64,000 bases of DNA from the NCBI GenBank assembly GCA_016342755.1, contig JAEINS010000014.1, positions 1 to 64,000 on the forward strand, written 5' to 3'. The notes below the pieces were generated by a model. The model did not search any database, had not been told where the DNA came from, and was given only the letters and a program-made list of their open reading frames with translations. Each line of letters begins with the position of its first letter. The first letter of the stretch is position 1. Both the position numbers and the translations under genes were made by a program. Of this stretch, positions 56,601 through 64,000 are shown piece after piece. This DNA is from Melioribacteraceae bacterium. Its GTDB lineage: Bacteria > Bacteroidota > Ignavibacteria > Ignavibacteriales > Melioribacteraceae.

Positions 56601-56880
56601 TAGTTTTATCATCTTCATGAAGTTTTACAGTATAATGCCAGGGCGTTTCAATAAAATTTGGAGTAGTATAAACTTTGGTTTCTATAATTAGTTTTACTTC
56701 GCAAAAATTTGAGTACCTTAATCCGCTTGGCAAAGTATTAATTATAAAATTAAAAGCATTATCATCAGAAAAGTCTTCTCTGTTTAAACATTCTTCAATA
56801 GAATAAAGGCAACTCAATTCTTTGGTTTTATCTTGTAATTCGTTTATAATGCTTTCAAAAGGTTTATCAGAAGGTGTCAT
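53686..56880 (-). CDS. GAF-like / PPDK_N / nucleotidyltransferase fusion protein
   Basis: 1064 residues. An N-terminal GAF-like part (about 1-140) precedes a helical region. A PEP/pyruvate-binding ATP-grasp (PPDK_N) domain lies at about 345-725, with GKLGGKSAGLFLA, PLIVRSSSLMEDQMGAAFSGKY and DLYLLQSRPQ. The phosphohistidine and PEP-utilising domains of PEP synthase are absent. The C-terminus has a minimal nucleotidyltransferase motif, GVYVFGSTKNASATAKSDID near 965-984, with a third acid in GLLDIYYV. It may phosphorylate or nucleotidylate a partner, but no substrate is evident. Starts after the gdhA terminator. Confidence 0.82.
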   Translation of the reverse strand: MTPSDKPFESIINELQDKTKELSCLYSIEECLNREDFSDDNAFNFIINTLPSGLRYSNFCEVKLIIETKVYTTPNFIETPWHYTVKLHEDDKTIGKLSVYYKKGVTGSDANPFLDEEIKLIKTVGDRISHFIHHRNLQSVFEELQSVKRGNELYHRGEWKIVLDMFRKTDPNLFASILRKLLHHLCWKEVEGADKLLALQTIELKVGDSKIPIDENKPMIRRKINTYDEYINAILNLADENIKDEQILAKIQKWVKEEKASGLVKAVESLDTSLSDISDAIRKYYHLAPEKFKLSAATVKGLRVTLLRRFFTEQLEYISIAKDYVKLTDFYHLIDNMIFPPGSHGKLGGKSAGLFLASHILRKSSEDCELLKDFKTPKTWYVASDALMHFMHFNDLEETIEQKYKDIDEVRLEYPHIIQLFKNSQFPPDLVKGLSVALDDFGDTPLIVRSSSLMEDQMGAAFSGKYKSLFLANQGPKETRLHALTDAIAEVYASTFGPDPIEYRAERGLIDFHEEMGIMIQEVVGSKIGPYFCPAFAGVAFSNNEFRWSSRIKREDGLVRIVPGLGTRAVDRLSDDYPILVALGQPNLRVNVSVNEQYRYSPRKIDVINLETNDFETIEMDDLLKKYGEEYPMVEKMISIMEGNIIRQPMGYDIDFESGEFIVTFDGLINKSNFIQKIYSIINTLQEKMKTPVDLEFAHDGTDLYLLQSRPQSYFDVNLSDPIPKDIPEDQMLFTANRYISNGRMSDITNIVYVEPQAYAEIPEKETMLRVGRAVGRLNKILPKRQFILMGPGRWGSRGDIKLGVSVTYSDINNTAMLVEIAKKKGNYIPDLSFGTHFFQDLVEASIQYLPLYPDDEGIFFNERFFDVTENIFTELLPEYKDLENIIKVIDVPSATNGNILKILLNADLDEAVGLLLPPTDSSGNGREISIYQNINSDANDYDQWKWRVGMVEKMASELDGRKYGVKGVYVFGSTKNASATAKSDIDLIVHVDKSVKMGLLENWFQGWSLCLSEMNYLRTGYKTDGLLDIYYVTDEDIENNDSYAAKITAVTDPAKKLELKKLL

Positions 56881-56920
56881 TGTTTACTCCATTAAGATCA
56901 AATAAAATGCATAACAATAT

Positions 56921-56960
56921 AAAAAAAACTCCCCTAATAATACTACTAGAGGAGTTTTCT
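56921..56960 (-). terminator. Intrinsic terminator after gdhA
   Basis: On the minus strand AACTCCTCTA and TAGGGGAGTT form a 10-bp stem with one wobble (56927-56936 with 56947-56956), followed by eight T. It is 17 bases past the gdhA stop. Confidence 0.85.
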
Positions 56961-56976
56961 TTGAATCTATAATTCA

Positions 56977-58263
56977 TTAAACCCAGCCGCGATCCCGACA
57001 AGCTTTTGCAACTCTGCTAATTGCAATTATATATGCGGCATCTCTCATATATTCTTTTCTTTTACGCGACAAATCACTTACAGCTTTAAACGCATGGGTC
57101 ATTTTCGTATCAAGTTTTTCTAGTACTTCCTTTTTTTCCCAATAATAGTTCATGTTACACTGAACTTGCTCAAAGTAACTGCATGTAACACCACCAGCAT
57201 TTGCTAAAAAGTCAGGGATCAAAAATATTCCTTTCTCTTTAATTACAGCATCTGCTTCAGGTGTAGTAGGACCGTTAGCACCTTCACCAATTAATTTAAC
57301 CGAATCTTTAATGTTTTTAATTGTCTCACCATTAACCTGATTTTCAATAGCGCATGGTAATAAGATATCAACTTCTTGTTCAATCCACATATTAGCATCT
57401 AAAATTTCATAACCTAATTCTTCAGCTTTTGTTTTATTAATTCCGCCAAATTTATCAGTTACAGAACGAAGTTCAGCTAATTTGATTCCCTCATTTTTCT
57501 TAAATGTATAAGAAGTTTGATCATTTTGATCCCAACATGATACAGCAACAACTTTACCGCCATATTCGTTATATAGTTCAATAGCAAATTGTGCAACGTT
57601 GCCAAAACCCTGTACTGAAGCAGTTGTCTGCTTTATATCAATATTCATTTCTTTTAATGCTTCTCTAACAGTATAAATAAGACCATAACCAGTAGCTTCT
57701 GTTCTGCCTAATGAACCGCCCATTCCAACTGGTTTCCCAGTTATAAAACCCGGGTATTTAGCACCTTGTATAACTTCAAACTCATCCAGCATCCATAACA
57801 TATGTTGTGCGCTTGTCATTACATCAGGAGCAGGAACATCATTTAAAGGGCCAACATTTTTTGCCATCTGACGAGCCCATCCTCTACAAATTTGTTCTTG
57901 CTCAGCCATACTTAAATTATGCGGGTCACAAATAACGCCACCTTTACCGCCACCCAGAGGTATATCAACAACTGCGCATTTCCAGGTCATCCACATTGCT
58001 AAGGCTCTTACAGTATCTTCAGTTTCCTGAGGATGGAATCTTATACCGCCTTTACTAGGACCTCTTGCATCATTATGCTGTACTCTAAATCCTCTAAAAA
58101 CTTTATGTGTTCCGTCATCCATTCTAACCGGAATACTGAAATGAAATTCTCTAAGGGCATTCCTTAGTAAATCACTTGAACCTTCATCAAGGTTTAATTT
58201 TTTTGCAACTCCGTCAAATTGTGTTTGAGCCATCTTAAAAGGATTGAACTCTTTTGTTTCCAT
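56977..58263 (-). CDS. gdhA: Glutamate dehydrogenase (Glu/Leu/Phe/Val family)
   Basis: Interconverts glutamate and 2-oxoglutarate plus ammonia. The 428 residues show the catalytic lysine in KCAVVDIPLGGGKGGV, DVPAPDVMTSAQHM, the nucleotide-binding GFGNVAQFAIELY and ANAGGVTCSYFEQVQ. The start at 58263 is chosen over an in-frame ATG at 58269 because GAGG is 7 bases upstream of it but only 1 base from the other. Monocistronic, with a 7-base dyad about 50 bases upstream of the start. Confidence 0.95.
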   Translation of the reverse strand: METKEFNPFKMAQTQFDGVAKKLNLDEGSSDLLRNALREFHFSIPVRMDDGTHKVFRGFRVQHNDARGPSKGGIRFHPQETEDTVRALAMWMTWKCAVVDIPLGGGKGGVICDPHNLSMAEQEQICRGWARQMAKNVGPLNDVPAPDVMTSAQHMLWMLDEFEVIQGAKYPGFITGKPVGMGGSLGRTEATGYGLIYTVREALKEMNIDIKQTTASVQGFGNVAQFAIELYNEYGGKVVAVSCWDQNDQTSYTFKKNEGIKLAELRSVTDKFGGINKTKAEELGYEILDANMWIEQEVDILLPCAIENQVNGETIKNIKDSVKLIGEGANGPTTPEADAVIKEKGIFLIPDFLANAGGVTCSYFEQVQCNMNYYWEKKEVLEKLDTKMTHAFKAVSDLSRKRKEYMRDAAYIIAISRVAKACRDRGWV

Positions 58264-58269
58264 AACCAT

Positions 58270-58847
58270 ACCTCATATCAAGTAATATAGCCTATAGTCA
58301 GCTAGCAGTTAAATTGATAAATAATTATCAATTACAAAATTCATTTTCGTTAAAATATATAATAGAATTGTTATGTGCAATTATTTATAAATATAATTAA
58401 ATCTTGCAAAAAGCCCATTATAATTGCTTTTAAGGTAGTTTTGTCATTTTCTTAAAAAAACTAAGGTATGTCTTATTTATTTGTTAAGTAAAGCTGCTTT
58501 TATAGTGATTTATTCTAAATATTTATTTTTATTTTTTCTTTAAAAAAACGGATATTATTTTGGATTTCTAGTGAAAAAAAAAGCTTTTCTAAGGATATAA
58601 AAATGTAAATTTTTAAGACTTTATAAAAATGAAAAATAAATTGAAAAGCTCCTTAAAACGTACTCCCAAAATCTATAGCAGATACGGTAATCCTGTTAAG
58701 ATAATAATCTTTTTTTAGTTGCATAAAACATTTTTTTTACCGAAATTACTTGCTACAATTAGAGGAGTAGGTAATTCCCCTTTTCAATAACTACATATTC
58801 GAAGCTGCTTCTATTTCTGAAAAGGATTAAATTTATTAGGTTTTTGA
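58270..58847. other. 578-base intergenic region between gdhA and the signalling island
   Basis: Very AT-rich divergent spacer with several short runs of A and T. It holds the gdhA dyad (58314-58331), an AAAAGCTTTT palindrome near 58579 and GAAGCTGCTTC at 58801-58811. A 29-codon ATG frame at 58629-58718 encodes a basic peptide without further support. I see no tRNA, terminator or exact TTTG-N19-TAnnTTTG promoter on the plus strand. Confidence 0.6.
58314..58331. promoter_or_regulatory. Dyad upstream of gdhA
   Basis: TTGATAA, 4 bases, TTATCAA form a perfect 7-base inverted repeat about 50 bases before the gdhA start. Its size and place fit a repressor or activator site, but such AT-only dyads occur by chance. 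Confidence 0.3.
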
Positions 58848-59078
58848 ATGGACTCAAAATATAACATTACTGAGAAAGATTTATTTGATTTTGTATTTGA
58901 TCAGGAAAGATTAAGTAAATCTAAAATTGAGGTTATCAAAAATAACATTATGGAGTTTAAGGGTCGAATTAAATACTTTAATGACTTATTTGATAATCTT
59001 GATGAAATTGACGAAGAAAGTATTTTGAGAACATCGTTTATTGACAGGAATGATAAATCAGAGTTCATAATATCTTAA
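58848..59078 (+). CDS. Small acidic protein with ITEKDLFDF motif
   Basis: 76 residues, acidic and helix-rich. The N-terminus ITEKDLFDFVFDQERLSK matches the N-terminus of the protein at 62532 (ITEKDLFDFIF). The rest (FKGRIKYFNDLFDNLDEI) also has the same helix-turn pattern, but the chain is shorter. It lies 140 bases before the histidine kinase, on the same strand. I do not recognise the family. By size and context it could be a regulatory partner of the kinase or regulator. Confidence 0.65.
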   Translation: MDSKYNITEKDLFDFVFDQERLSKSKIEVIKNNIMEFKGRIKYFNDLFDNLDEIDEESILRTSFIDRNDKSEFIIS

Positions 59079-59218
59079 CAAAACAGTTTTTAAAGATATT
59101 TTAGAATACTCTATCTTTAGTTTAATGATATTGTTTTTCTTATTAAATAGCTTAATCTGATGTTTAAGTTATTCTTCTATTCTATATATGAACTCTTTCA
59201 AAAGATTGGAAAAATGCC

Positions 59219-60991
59219 GTGAAAATTATTAATGAGTTGCTAAATAACATCATTTATAAGACATCCTATCCTTTTTTAGTTCTGGATGTTGAGAATAAAA
59301 TTGTTGTTTTTCATAATCAGTACGCTCAGGCTATCTTTCCTATTACTATAAATTCTAATGAATTCCCCCCTATCTCGCAATATATAAATGATATTGATCT
59401 AACTAAAAACTTTAATAATAAGATTTTTAATATTATTGATAAAAATGGGAACAACTTAAAATGTATATGTAATTTTGAGTTGTTGGAAACAGAAAATTCA
59501 ATGGGAGTATTTTCAATAGTAAACTATGAATTACCTTCTGGGAAATTTCCTGACACATACGATCAATTTTTGGATAATGAAGTAAAAAAAAGGACATCTG
59601 ACTTAAGTAATATTAATCAGCGATTACAGGAAAGTGAAGAAAGATATAGATGTTTATTTGATGGTTCGAGTGAAGGCATATTAGTAGTAGATGATGAAAC
59701 AAAGAATGTTAAATTTTCTAATTCAACATTCTTAAGAATACTTGCATATAAAAGACTTGATATAACTGATAAGAATTTATTAGAATTTTTCCCTGAATAT
59801 GCTTCTGACTATGTCTCTATACAAATATGTAATGATAAGTTAGATAATAACAATGGTAATTACATACCTTCGGTTCCTTTTTTAAGAGGTGATCAGAGCA
59901 TTGGATATGCTAATATCAGTTTTTCTACTATAACATTTGATAACGCGAAATCAATTATGTGCATTTTCACCGATATTACTATTCAGCTACAAAAAGAAAA
60001 AGCTCTTCTGCGTTTTAATAATGCTTTTAAAATGTCAACCGATGCAATAATTCTAACTGATAATATGGGGCACATTTCTGATCTTAATTATGCTGCATGC
60101 CAATTATTCAACCTCAACTCAATTGATTATGTTTTAGAGAAAAGAGTATCAGAAATTATACCCGGGGTAAATAAAACCGAACTTGGTAAATTAATAGGTG
60201 GTTCATTAGAATCAATTACCCATAATTTTTTTGAGTGGAATGTTGTAGATGAAAATGGAATAATAAAACCAATAGAACTATCAATTTCATCAATGTCCGA
60301 TAATGAAAACAATATTGGCTTTATGATAATTGGCAGAGATATTTCGGATCGTAAAAAATATGAAAGGGAACTTGAAAAGTCTTTACAGGAAAAAGAACTT
60401 TTGTTGAAAGAAATACATCATCGTGTTAAAAACAATCTACAAGTTATTAGCAGTATACTAAGTTTGCAGTCCAGATATGTGCATGATGAAGCAGTTATTG
60501 ATATGCTTGATGAAAGCCAGAACCGTGTGAAATCTATGTCAATAATTCATGAAAGTCTGTGTAATTCTGAAGATATTGCTCATATTGATATGAATAATTA
60601 CATAGATAAATTAAACTCATATATGCAGCATTCATATCCACAGTTTAATACAAAAATTATAAAACAAATAACAAGCAATAATTCCACCTTAGATTTACAA
60701 AAAGCCACTTCATGTGGAATAATTATAAATGAATTAGTATCTAACAGTCTTAAATATGCATTTAATGAAGAAGATGAAAGTATAATTACAGTGAATTTTA
60801 CTCGTGAAAAAAATGATTGTGTTTTAAGTATAAAAGATAATGGCAGGGGCTTGCCGCATGATATCGATTTTGAAAGGACAAAATCATTCGGGTTAAGGTT
60901 AGTAAGAATTTTAACAAATCAATTAAATGGTAAAGTTACAATCGTAAACAAAAATGGGACTGAGTTTCAAATTCAGTTTCCAGCAAATTAG
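59219..60991 (+). CDS. HisKA_2-type sensor histidine kinase with PAS domains
   Basis: 590 residues, no membrane segment. An N-terminal PAS-like region (about 1-105), a PAS (about 140-255), a second PAS (about 262-380, ending GRDISDRKKYEREL) and a HisKA_2 dimerisation domain with KEIHHRVKNNLQVISS (phospho-His about 401) precede the HATPase (INELVSNSLKYAF, DNGRGLP, SFGLRLVRIL). It starts with GTG at 59219; no in-frame ATG is close. The regulator gene follows 12 bases later and its AGGAGG site overlaps this stop. The kinase is cytoplasmic and probably phosphorylates that regulator. Confidence 0.92.
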   Translation: MKIINELLNNIIYKTSYPFLVLDVENKIVVFHNQYAQAIFPITINSNEFPPISQYINDIDLTKNFNNKIFNIIDKNGNNLKCICNFELLETENSMGVFSIVNYELPSGKFPDTYDQFLDNEVKKRTSDLSNINQRLQESEERYRCLFDGSSEGILVVDDETKNVKFSNSTFLRILAYKRLDITDKNLLEFFPEYASDYVSIQICNDKLDNNNGNYIPSVPFLRGDQSIGYANISFSTITFDNAKSIMCIFTDITIQLQKEKALLRFNNAFKMSTDAIILTDNMGHISDLNYAACQLFNLNSIDYVLEKRVSEIIPGVNKTELGKLIGGSLESITHNFFEWNVVDENGIIKPIELSISSMSDNENNIGFMIIGRDISDRKKYERELEKSLQEKELLLKEIHHRVKNNLQVISSILSLQSRYVHDEAVIDMLDESQNRVKSMSIIHESLCNSEDIAHIDMNNYIDKLNSYMQHSYPQFNTKIIKQITSNNSTLDLQKATSCGIIINELVSNSLKYAFNEEDESIITVNFTREKNDCVLSIKDNGRGLPHDIDFERTKSFGLRLVRILTNQLNGKVTIVNKNGTEFQIQFPAN

Positions 60992-61003
60992 GAGGGGCCT
61001 AAT

Positions 61004-62509
61004 ATGAACAGCACTCAGATAATGATTGTTGAAGATGAGCGAATTGTAGCAGAAGATATCCAGGAAACACTGGAGGAATTTGGCTACAATGTAGTCGGTA
61101 TTGAGGATACTGGCGAAAATGCCGTTAACATGGCATCTAAGTTGAAACCGGATTTGATTCTGATGGACATTATGTTGAAAGGCGAAATGAATGGTATTCA
61201 GGCAGCTTTCAAGATAAATGACAATGAAGAAATTCCGATAATTTATTTAACAGCCTATACAGATAATAATACGGCTCAGGAAGCCATTAATACAAATCCA
61301 TCAGGCTATTTAGTTAAACCTTTTAACAAAAGATCCCTTTACGCTAGTGTAGAGATTGCATTAAATAAGCTAAAGGAAAAAAGAAAAACTCAAGATACAA
61401 ACGGAGGATTAGACGAAGAAAACCGTTACCATACGTCTATTAGTGATCATACAATAGAAGAAACCAGAAAACCAATTGCAACAACTTCAAAGAAGCAGGA
61501 GACACCTCACTTACTAAAAACGTTGAGAAAATATAATTTATCTTTAACGGATTTATTAGAAGGAATTAAGACTGAGCATATTAATCAGTTTGAACTTAAT
61601 AAATTGATTGAATGTACTTTTAAACTAGCTGTTTTTAATGTTCGTAAAAACTCTAATAGAATATTTACTATTAACAAAAAGTGGGAATTATCTGTTGAAG
61701 ATATTGCTATTGAGGCAATCTCTAATCTTTTTGTTAAAAATGAAAAAAGAGATATACTTAATATAAAATACTCTTTATTAAACTGGAATACTGAACTAAC
61801 AAACGATTTAGATTCACTTTATTTTCTGCATAAAACTGTTAGTATAAGTGTTAATCAGTATATTAACAAACTTATTAAAGATACAGATCCATTTTTTGCC
61901 AGAGTATTAGATTCTGTTAATCATTTTATGAAAAAAAATAATTTCAAAAAAACAAATTATTTTGGCACTACTTATTTAATTGACGAATCTCTTTCTTCTA
62001 TTTCAGGAACTCCGATTAATTCTGAAGAATTTCTAAATTTACCTATATCGTTTAATCAAGAGAAACCTCATATAGTATATAGAGTTTTTGATTATCTTGA
62101 AGCAAATACTGATTACTTCCCTGCTATTCCTTTAAATGCGTTAGTTAAAAGGATTATTCAGAACTATAAACATACTGAGTTGTCCCAGAGTCAGTTGGAG
62201 CCAAGCCCTATGGGTAAAATATGTGTTGATGATATTGTAAAAAAAGCTTTAAATCAGGTTTACAAGAAAATAGAAGACACATATAAGAAAAAGACTAAAT
62301 TGAGTGATAGTGAAATAGCGGCAATAAATTATACTCTTAAAGACATTGCAAACGATCTTAAAGAAGGGCAATTAAACTGGGGTCTTTATAATTATTTAGA
62401 AATGCATATTACAGATCTTACGAAAGAAGATTATAAAAAGAATTACCAGAATATTATTGAGTATTTAGTGAAGAAACTAAAAACTTTTATTAAAGAACAA
62501 ATTAATTAG
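61004..62509 (+). CDS. Response regulator with large uncharacterised C-terminal domain
   Basis: 501 residues. Residues 1-120 are a receiver domain: acidic pair Asp11/Glu12, phospho-Asp55 in LILMDIM, Thr83 and Lys105. After a linker, about 350 helical residues follow with no HTH, GGDEF, HD or enzyme motif. Within them, KKWELSVEDIAIEAISNLF and INKLIKDTDPFFARVLDSVNHF are the most distinctive parts. The former loosely recalls sigma factor region 2, but I cannot assign it. An ideal AGGAGG site precedes the ATG. Co-transcribed with the kinase. Confidence 0.85.
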   Translation: MNSTQIMIVEDERIVAEDIQETLEEFGYNVVGIEDTGENAVNMASKLKPDLILMDIMLKGEMNGIQAAFKINDNEEIPIIYLTAYTDNNTAQEAINTNPSGYLVKPFNKRSLYASVEIALNKLKEKRKTQDTNGGLDEENRYHTSISDHTIEETRKPIATTSKKQETPHLLKTLRKYNLSLTDLLEGIKTEHINQFELNKLIECTFKLAVFNVRKNSNRIFTINKKWELSVEDIAIEAISNLFVKNEKRDILNIKYSLLNWNTELTNDLDSLYFLHKTVSISVNQYINKLIKDTDPFFARVLDSVNHFMKKNNFKKTNYFGTTYLIDESLSSISGTPINSEEFLNLPISFNQEKPHIVYRVFDYLEANTDYFPAIPLNALVKRIIQNYKHTELSQSQLEPSPMGKICVDDIVKKALNQVYKKIEDTYKKKTKLSDSEIAAINYTLKDIANDLKEGQLNWGLYNYLEMHITDLTKEDYKKNYQNIIEYLVKKLKTFIKEQIN

Positions 62510-62531
62510 TAATAAATTTAGATAATATATT

Positions 62532-63041
62532 TTGCAAATTACTGAAAAAGATTTATTCGATTTTATATTTCACAGGGCCACTTTAGAGTGGCCCAAAATT
62601 AAATTCATTTTAAATGATAAATTTTTATTAAACTATATACAGTTTTATAAAAACTTAAAAAAAGAACTGAATCTTCCAGAAATATCTAATGATGTAAAAA
62701 TAAAATTATTTCAGAAGATACCTTCATATAAACTTGAAAGTCAATATATATTAACACCATTGCAAGGTAATGCAAATAAAAGAATAGATTATATTGATGA
62801 TGAACTTCATCTAAATTTATATTCAAGTTCTAATAATGAATTTTTCGCAAAGGAATTTAGGGAAAAAGATGGTGCCAGATTATATCTTTTTTCAGTACAT
62901 TTTTCTCAAATTCAGAATTTAGATGTAATTATGAAACCCTCGAATGACAAATTTCATTTGGTTAATAACTCGAAATCTCTGTATATCGAAAATTTTAATA
63001 GATTTGATCATTTGGAAGTAAAATTCAACTATTCACTATAG
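62532..63041 (+). CDS. ITEKDLFDF-motif protein downstream of the response regulator
   Basis: 169 residues from a TTG at 62532; only one codon (ATT) separates it from an upstream in-frame stop, so no ATG start exists. It begins ITEKDLFDFIFHRATLEWPKI, like the 76-residue protein at 58848. A helical segment (FLLNYIQFYKNLKKEL) follows. The C-terminal half is beta-rich (EFREKDGARLYLFSVHF). It starts 22 bases after the regulator. Function unknown; a partner of the regulator is possible. Confidence 0.65.
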   Translation: MQITEKDLFDFIFHRATLEWPKIKFILNDKFLLNYIQFYKNLKKELNLPEISNDVKIKLFQKIPSYKLESQYILTPLQGNANKRIDYIDDELHLNLYSSSNNEFFAKEFREKDGARLYLFSVHFSQIQNLDVIMKPSNDKFHLVNNSKSLYIENFNRFDHLEVKFNYSL

Positions 63042-63042
63042 T

Positions 63043-64000
63043 CTAAATTTTATGTGTCATATTTAATATTTCTTCTTCACTCATATCATCAATTTCAGAA
63101 AGTAATAATTCAGAAAATTCTACGAGTGAATACATATTTCGTTGTACTCTGGCACTTTGTTTGTTTTTTGCAGACATATCCTTAAATATTGAATTTAGCA
63201 GCTTCAATATTAGATTTATTCTTTTTATTTCATCAATACTGTATCTATTATTTCTTCCAAAATGATTGCTTATATTATGGAAAATGCTTCTTAGATGTTT
63301 TAATTCATCTGTATTTAAAGCTGTTATTGAGAAATAATTCTGGTTTTCGCCATTAACTAAATACTCTACTGAAGTTTCTAATCGGATACTGTGCCCATCA
63401 ATAGATAGAATTCTTATATTTAATTTTTTAGTTATTCCCCTGCTATGCTCTTGCGAAATAATATCATTAAATTTTGTTTTATCATCATTATGAATTAAAT
63501 CATAAATGTTTGTATTTACTAAATGATTATTTTCAATTCCTGTCAGATTTGAAAAAGCTTCATTTGAAAATTTAATAACACCTTCCTTATCTATTATTAA
63601 TAGCAGAACCTGATTCTCATTAAAAAGCTCGTTGAAATTTATCTTAATATATTTAAGATCAGGAATACTATTATTTACACTTTTAGCTAATTCCTCTTTT
63701 GTAATATTCTCTATTTTTTTATTAATATTTTCAATTATTTTTTTCTGATTAATTAGAGGCTGGTAACTCTCGTTAGAAATACGGTTACTCAGTTCATTAC
63801 TGTCTGTAAAACGTTTTTTTGCAAGATGAATTGTTGTGATTAGTTCTTCTCCGCCGAATGGCTTTATTAAAAAAGCAAAAGGGTGAACTTTCTTCGCTTT
63901 TTTAAGTATATCATCATCACAATAATTGCCAATTAAAATAATAGGGATCTTGTTTTTAGCAAGAATTTTTTCAGCAACCTGAACACCATCCATCTTCCCT
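63043..64000 (-). CDS. REC-PAS signalling protein, partial (start beyond the window)
   Basis: The frame stays open to the window edge, so the N-terminus is missing. What remains begins near the end of a receiver domain (GKMDGVQVAEKI, LIKPFGGEEL). A linker and a PAS domain (about 125-235, VLLLIIDKEGVIKFSNEAFSNLTGI) follow. A helical tail ends the protein, without a kinase core or output enzyme. It converges with the ITEKDLFDF-motif gene, 1 base apart. Probably a third signalling protein of the same island. Confidence 0.8.
   Translation of the reverse strand, partial: GKMDGVQVAEKILAKNKIPIILIGNYCDDDILKKAKKVHPFAFLIKPFGGEELITTIHLAKKRFTDSNELSNRISNESYQPLINQKKIIENINKKIENITKEELAKSVNNSIPDLKYIKINFNELFNENQVLLLIIDKEGVIKFSNEAFSNLTGIENNHLVNTNIYDLIHNDDKTKFNDIISQEHSRGITKKLNIRILSIDGHSIRLETSVEYLVNGENQNYFSITALNTDELKHLRSIFHNISNHFGRNNRYSIDEIKRINLILKLLNSIFKDMSAKNKQSARVQRNMYSLVEFSELLLSEIDDMSEEEILNMTHKI

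Noticed and set aside
58629-58718. 29-codon basic frame upstream of the signalling island
   Set aside because: No ribosome site, no neighbour support and no recognised motif; AT-rich DNA gives such frames often.

Overview
The window looks like chromosome of a bacterium from the Ignavibacteria/Bacteroidota side of the FCB group. This is inferred from low GC, a Bacteroidota-type promoter (TTTG, 19 bp, TAnnTTTG) upstream of the his operon, an ssb-GldE-like gene pair, FadL, T9SS-like and repeat-rich surface proteins, and a HisB of bifunctional ancestry. I see no prophage, transposase, CRISPR array, rRNA or tRNA gene. Most of it is dense housekeeping operons with 4-11 base overlaps between genes.

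Layout. 1-7.4 kb: two copies of a dispersed palindromic repeat, mnmA, a MITE-like repeat, a DNA polymerase III alpha-type protein split into two genes in reversed order (C-terminal half first), a secreted protein of unknown function, and acpS. 7.4-12.1 kb: ggt, an MCE/MlaD protein, a small membrane protein, a CorC/GldE-like protein and ssb. 12.3-19 kb: FadL-type porin, mutS2-cvpA-yqeY, and an ExbB-ExbD-ExbD energy-transduction operon. 19-28.8 kb: secreted nuclease/phosphatase, polA, a membrane MutS-like ATPase, a rhomboid protease, an AbrB/PIN toxin-antitoxin pair, sthA, and a surface protein of 16-residue repeats. 28.9-34.7 kb: threonine operon thrA-asd-thrB-thrC. 34.7-39.8 kb: pyrE, an M64-type peptidase, a SpoIIE-type phosphatase and an orphan PduS/PduT microcompartment pair. 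39.8-46.7 kb: clpC, floA, a small membrane protein, and a UvrD-like helicase broken by one in-frame TAA. 46.8-53.7 kb: complete hisGDCBHAF(IE) operon behind a His-rich leader peptide and attenuator. 53.7-58.3 kb: a GAF/PPDK_N/nucleotidyltransferase fusion and gdhA. 58.8-64 kb: a signalling island with a HisKA_2-type kinase, a response regulator with an unknown C-terminal domain, two small proteins sharing an N-terminal motif, and a truncated REC-PAS protein.

How it fits together. The his operon carries everything from PRPP+ATP to histidine except a working histidinol-phosphate phosphatase: the HAD part of HisB has decayed. The thr operon covers aspartate to threonine. The most unusual items are the reversed, split polymerase (no residues seem lost at the junction), the his attenuator, and the signalling island, whose parts (HisKA_2 kinase, output-domain response regulator, small partner proteins) resemble a partner-switching stress circuit; that last reading is inference only.
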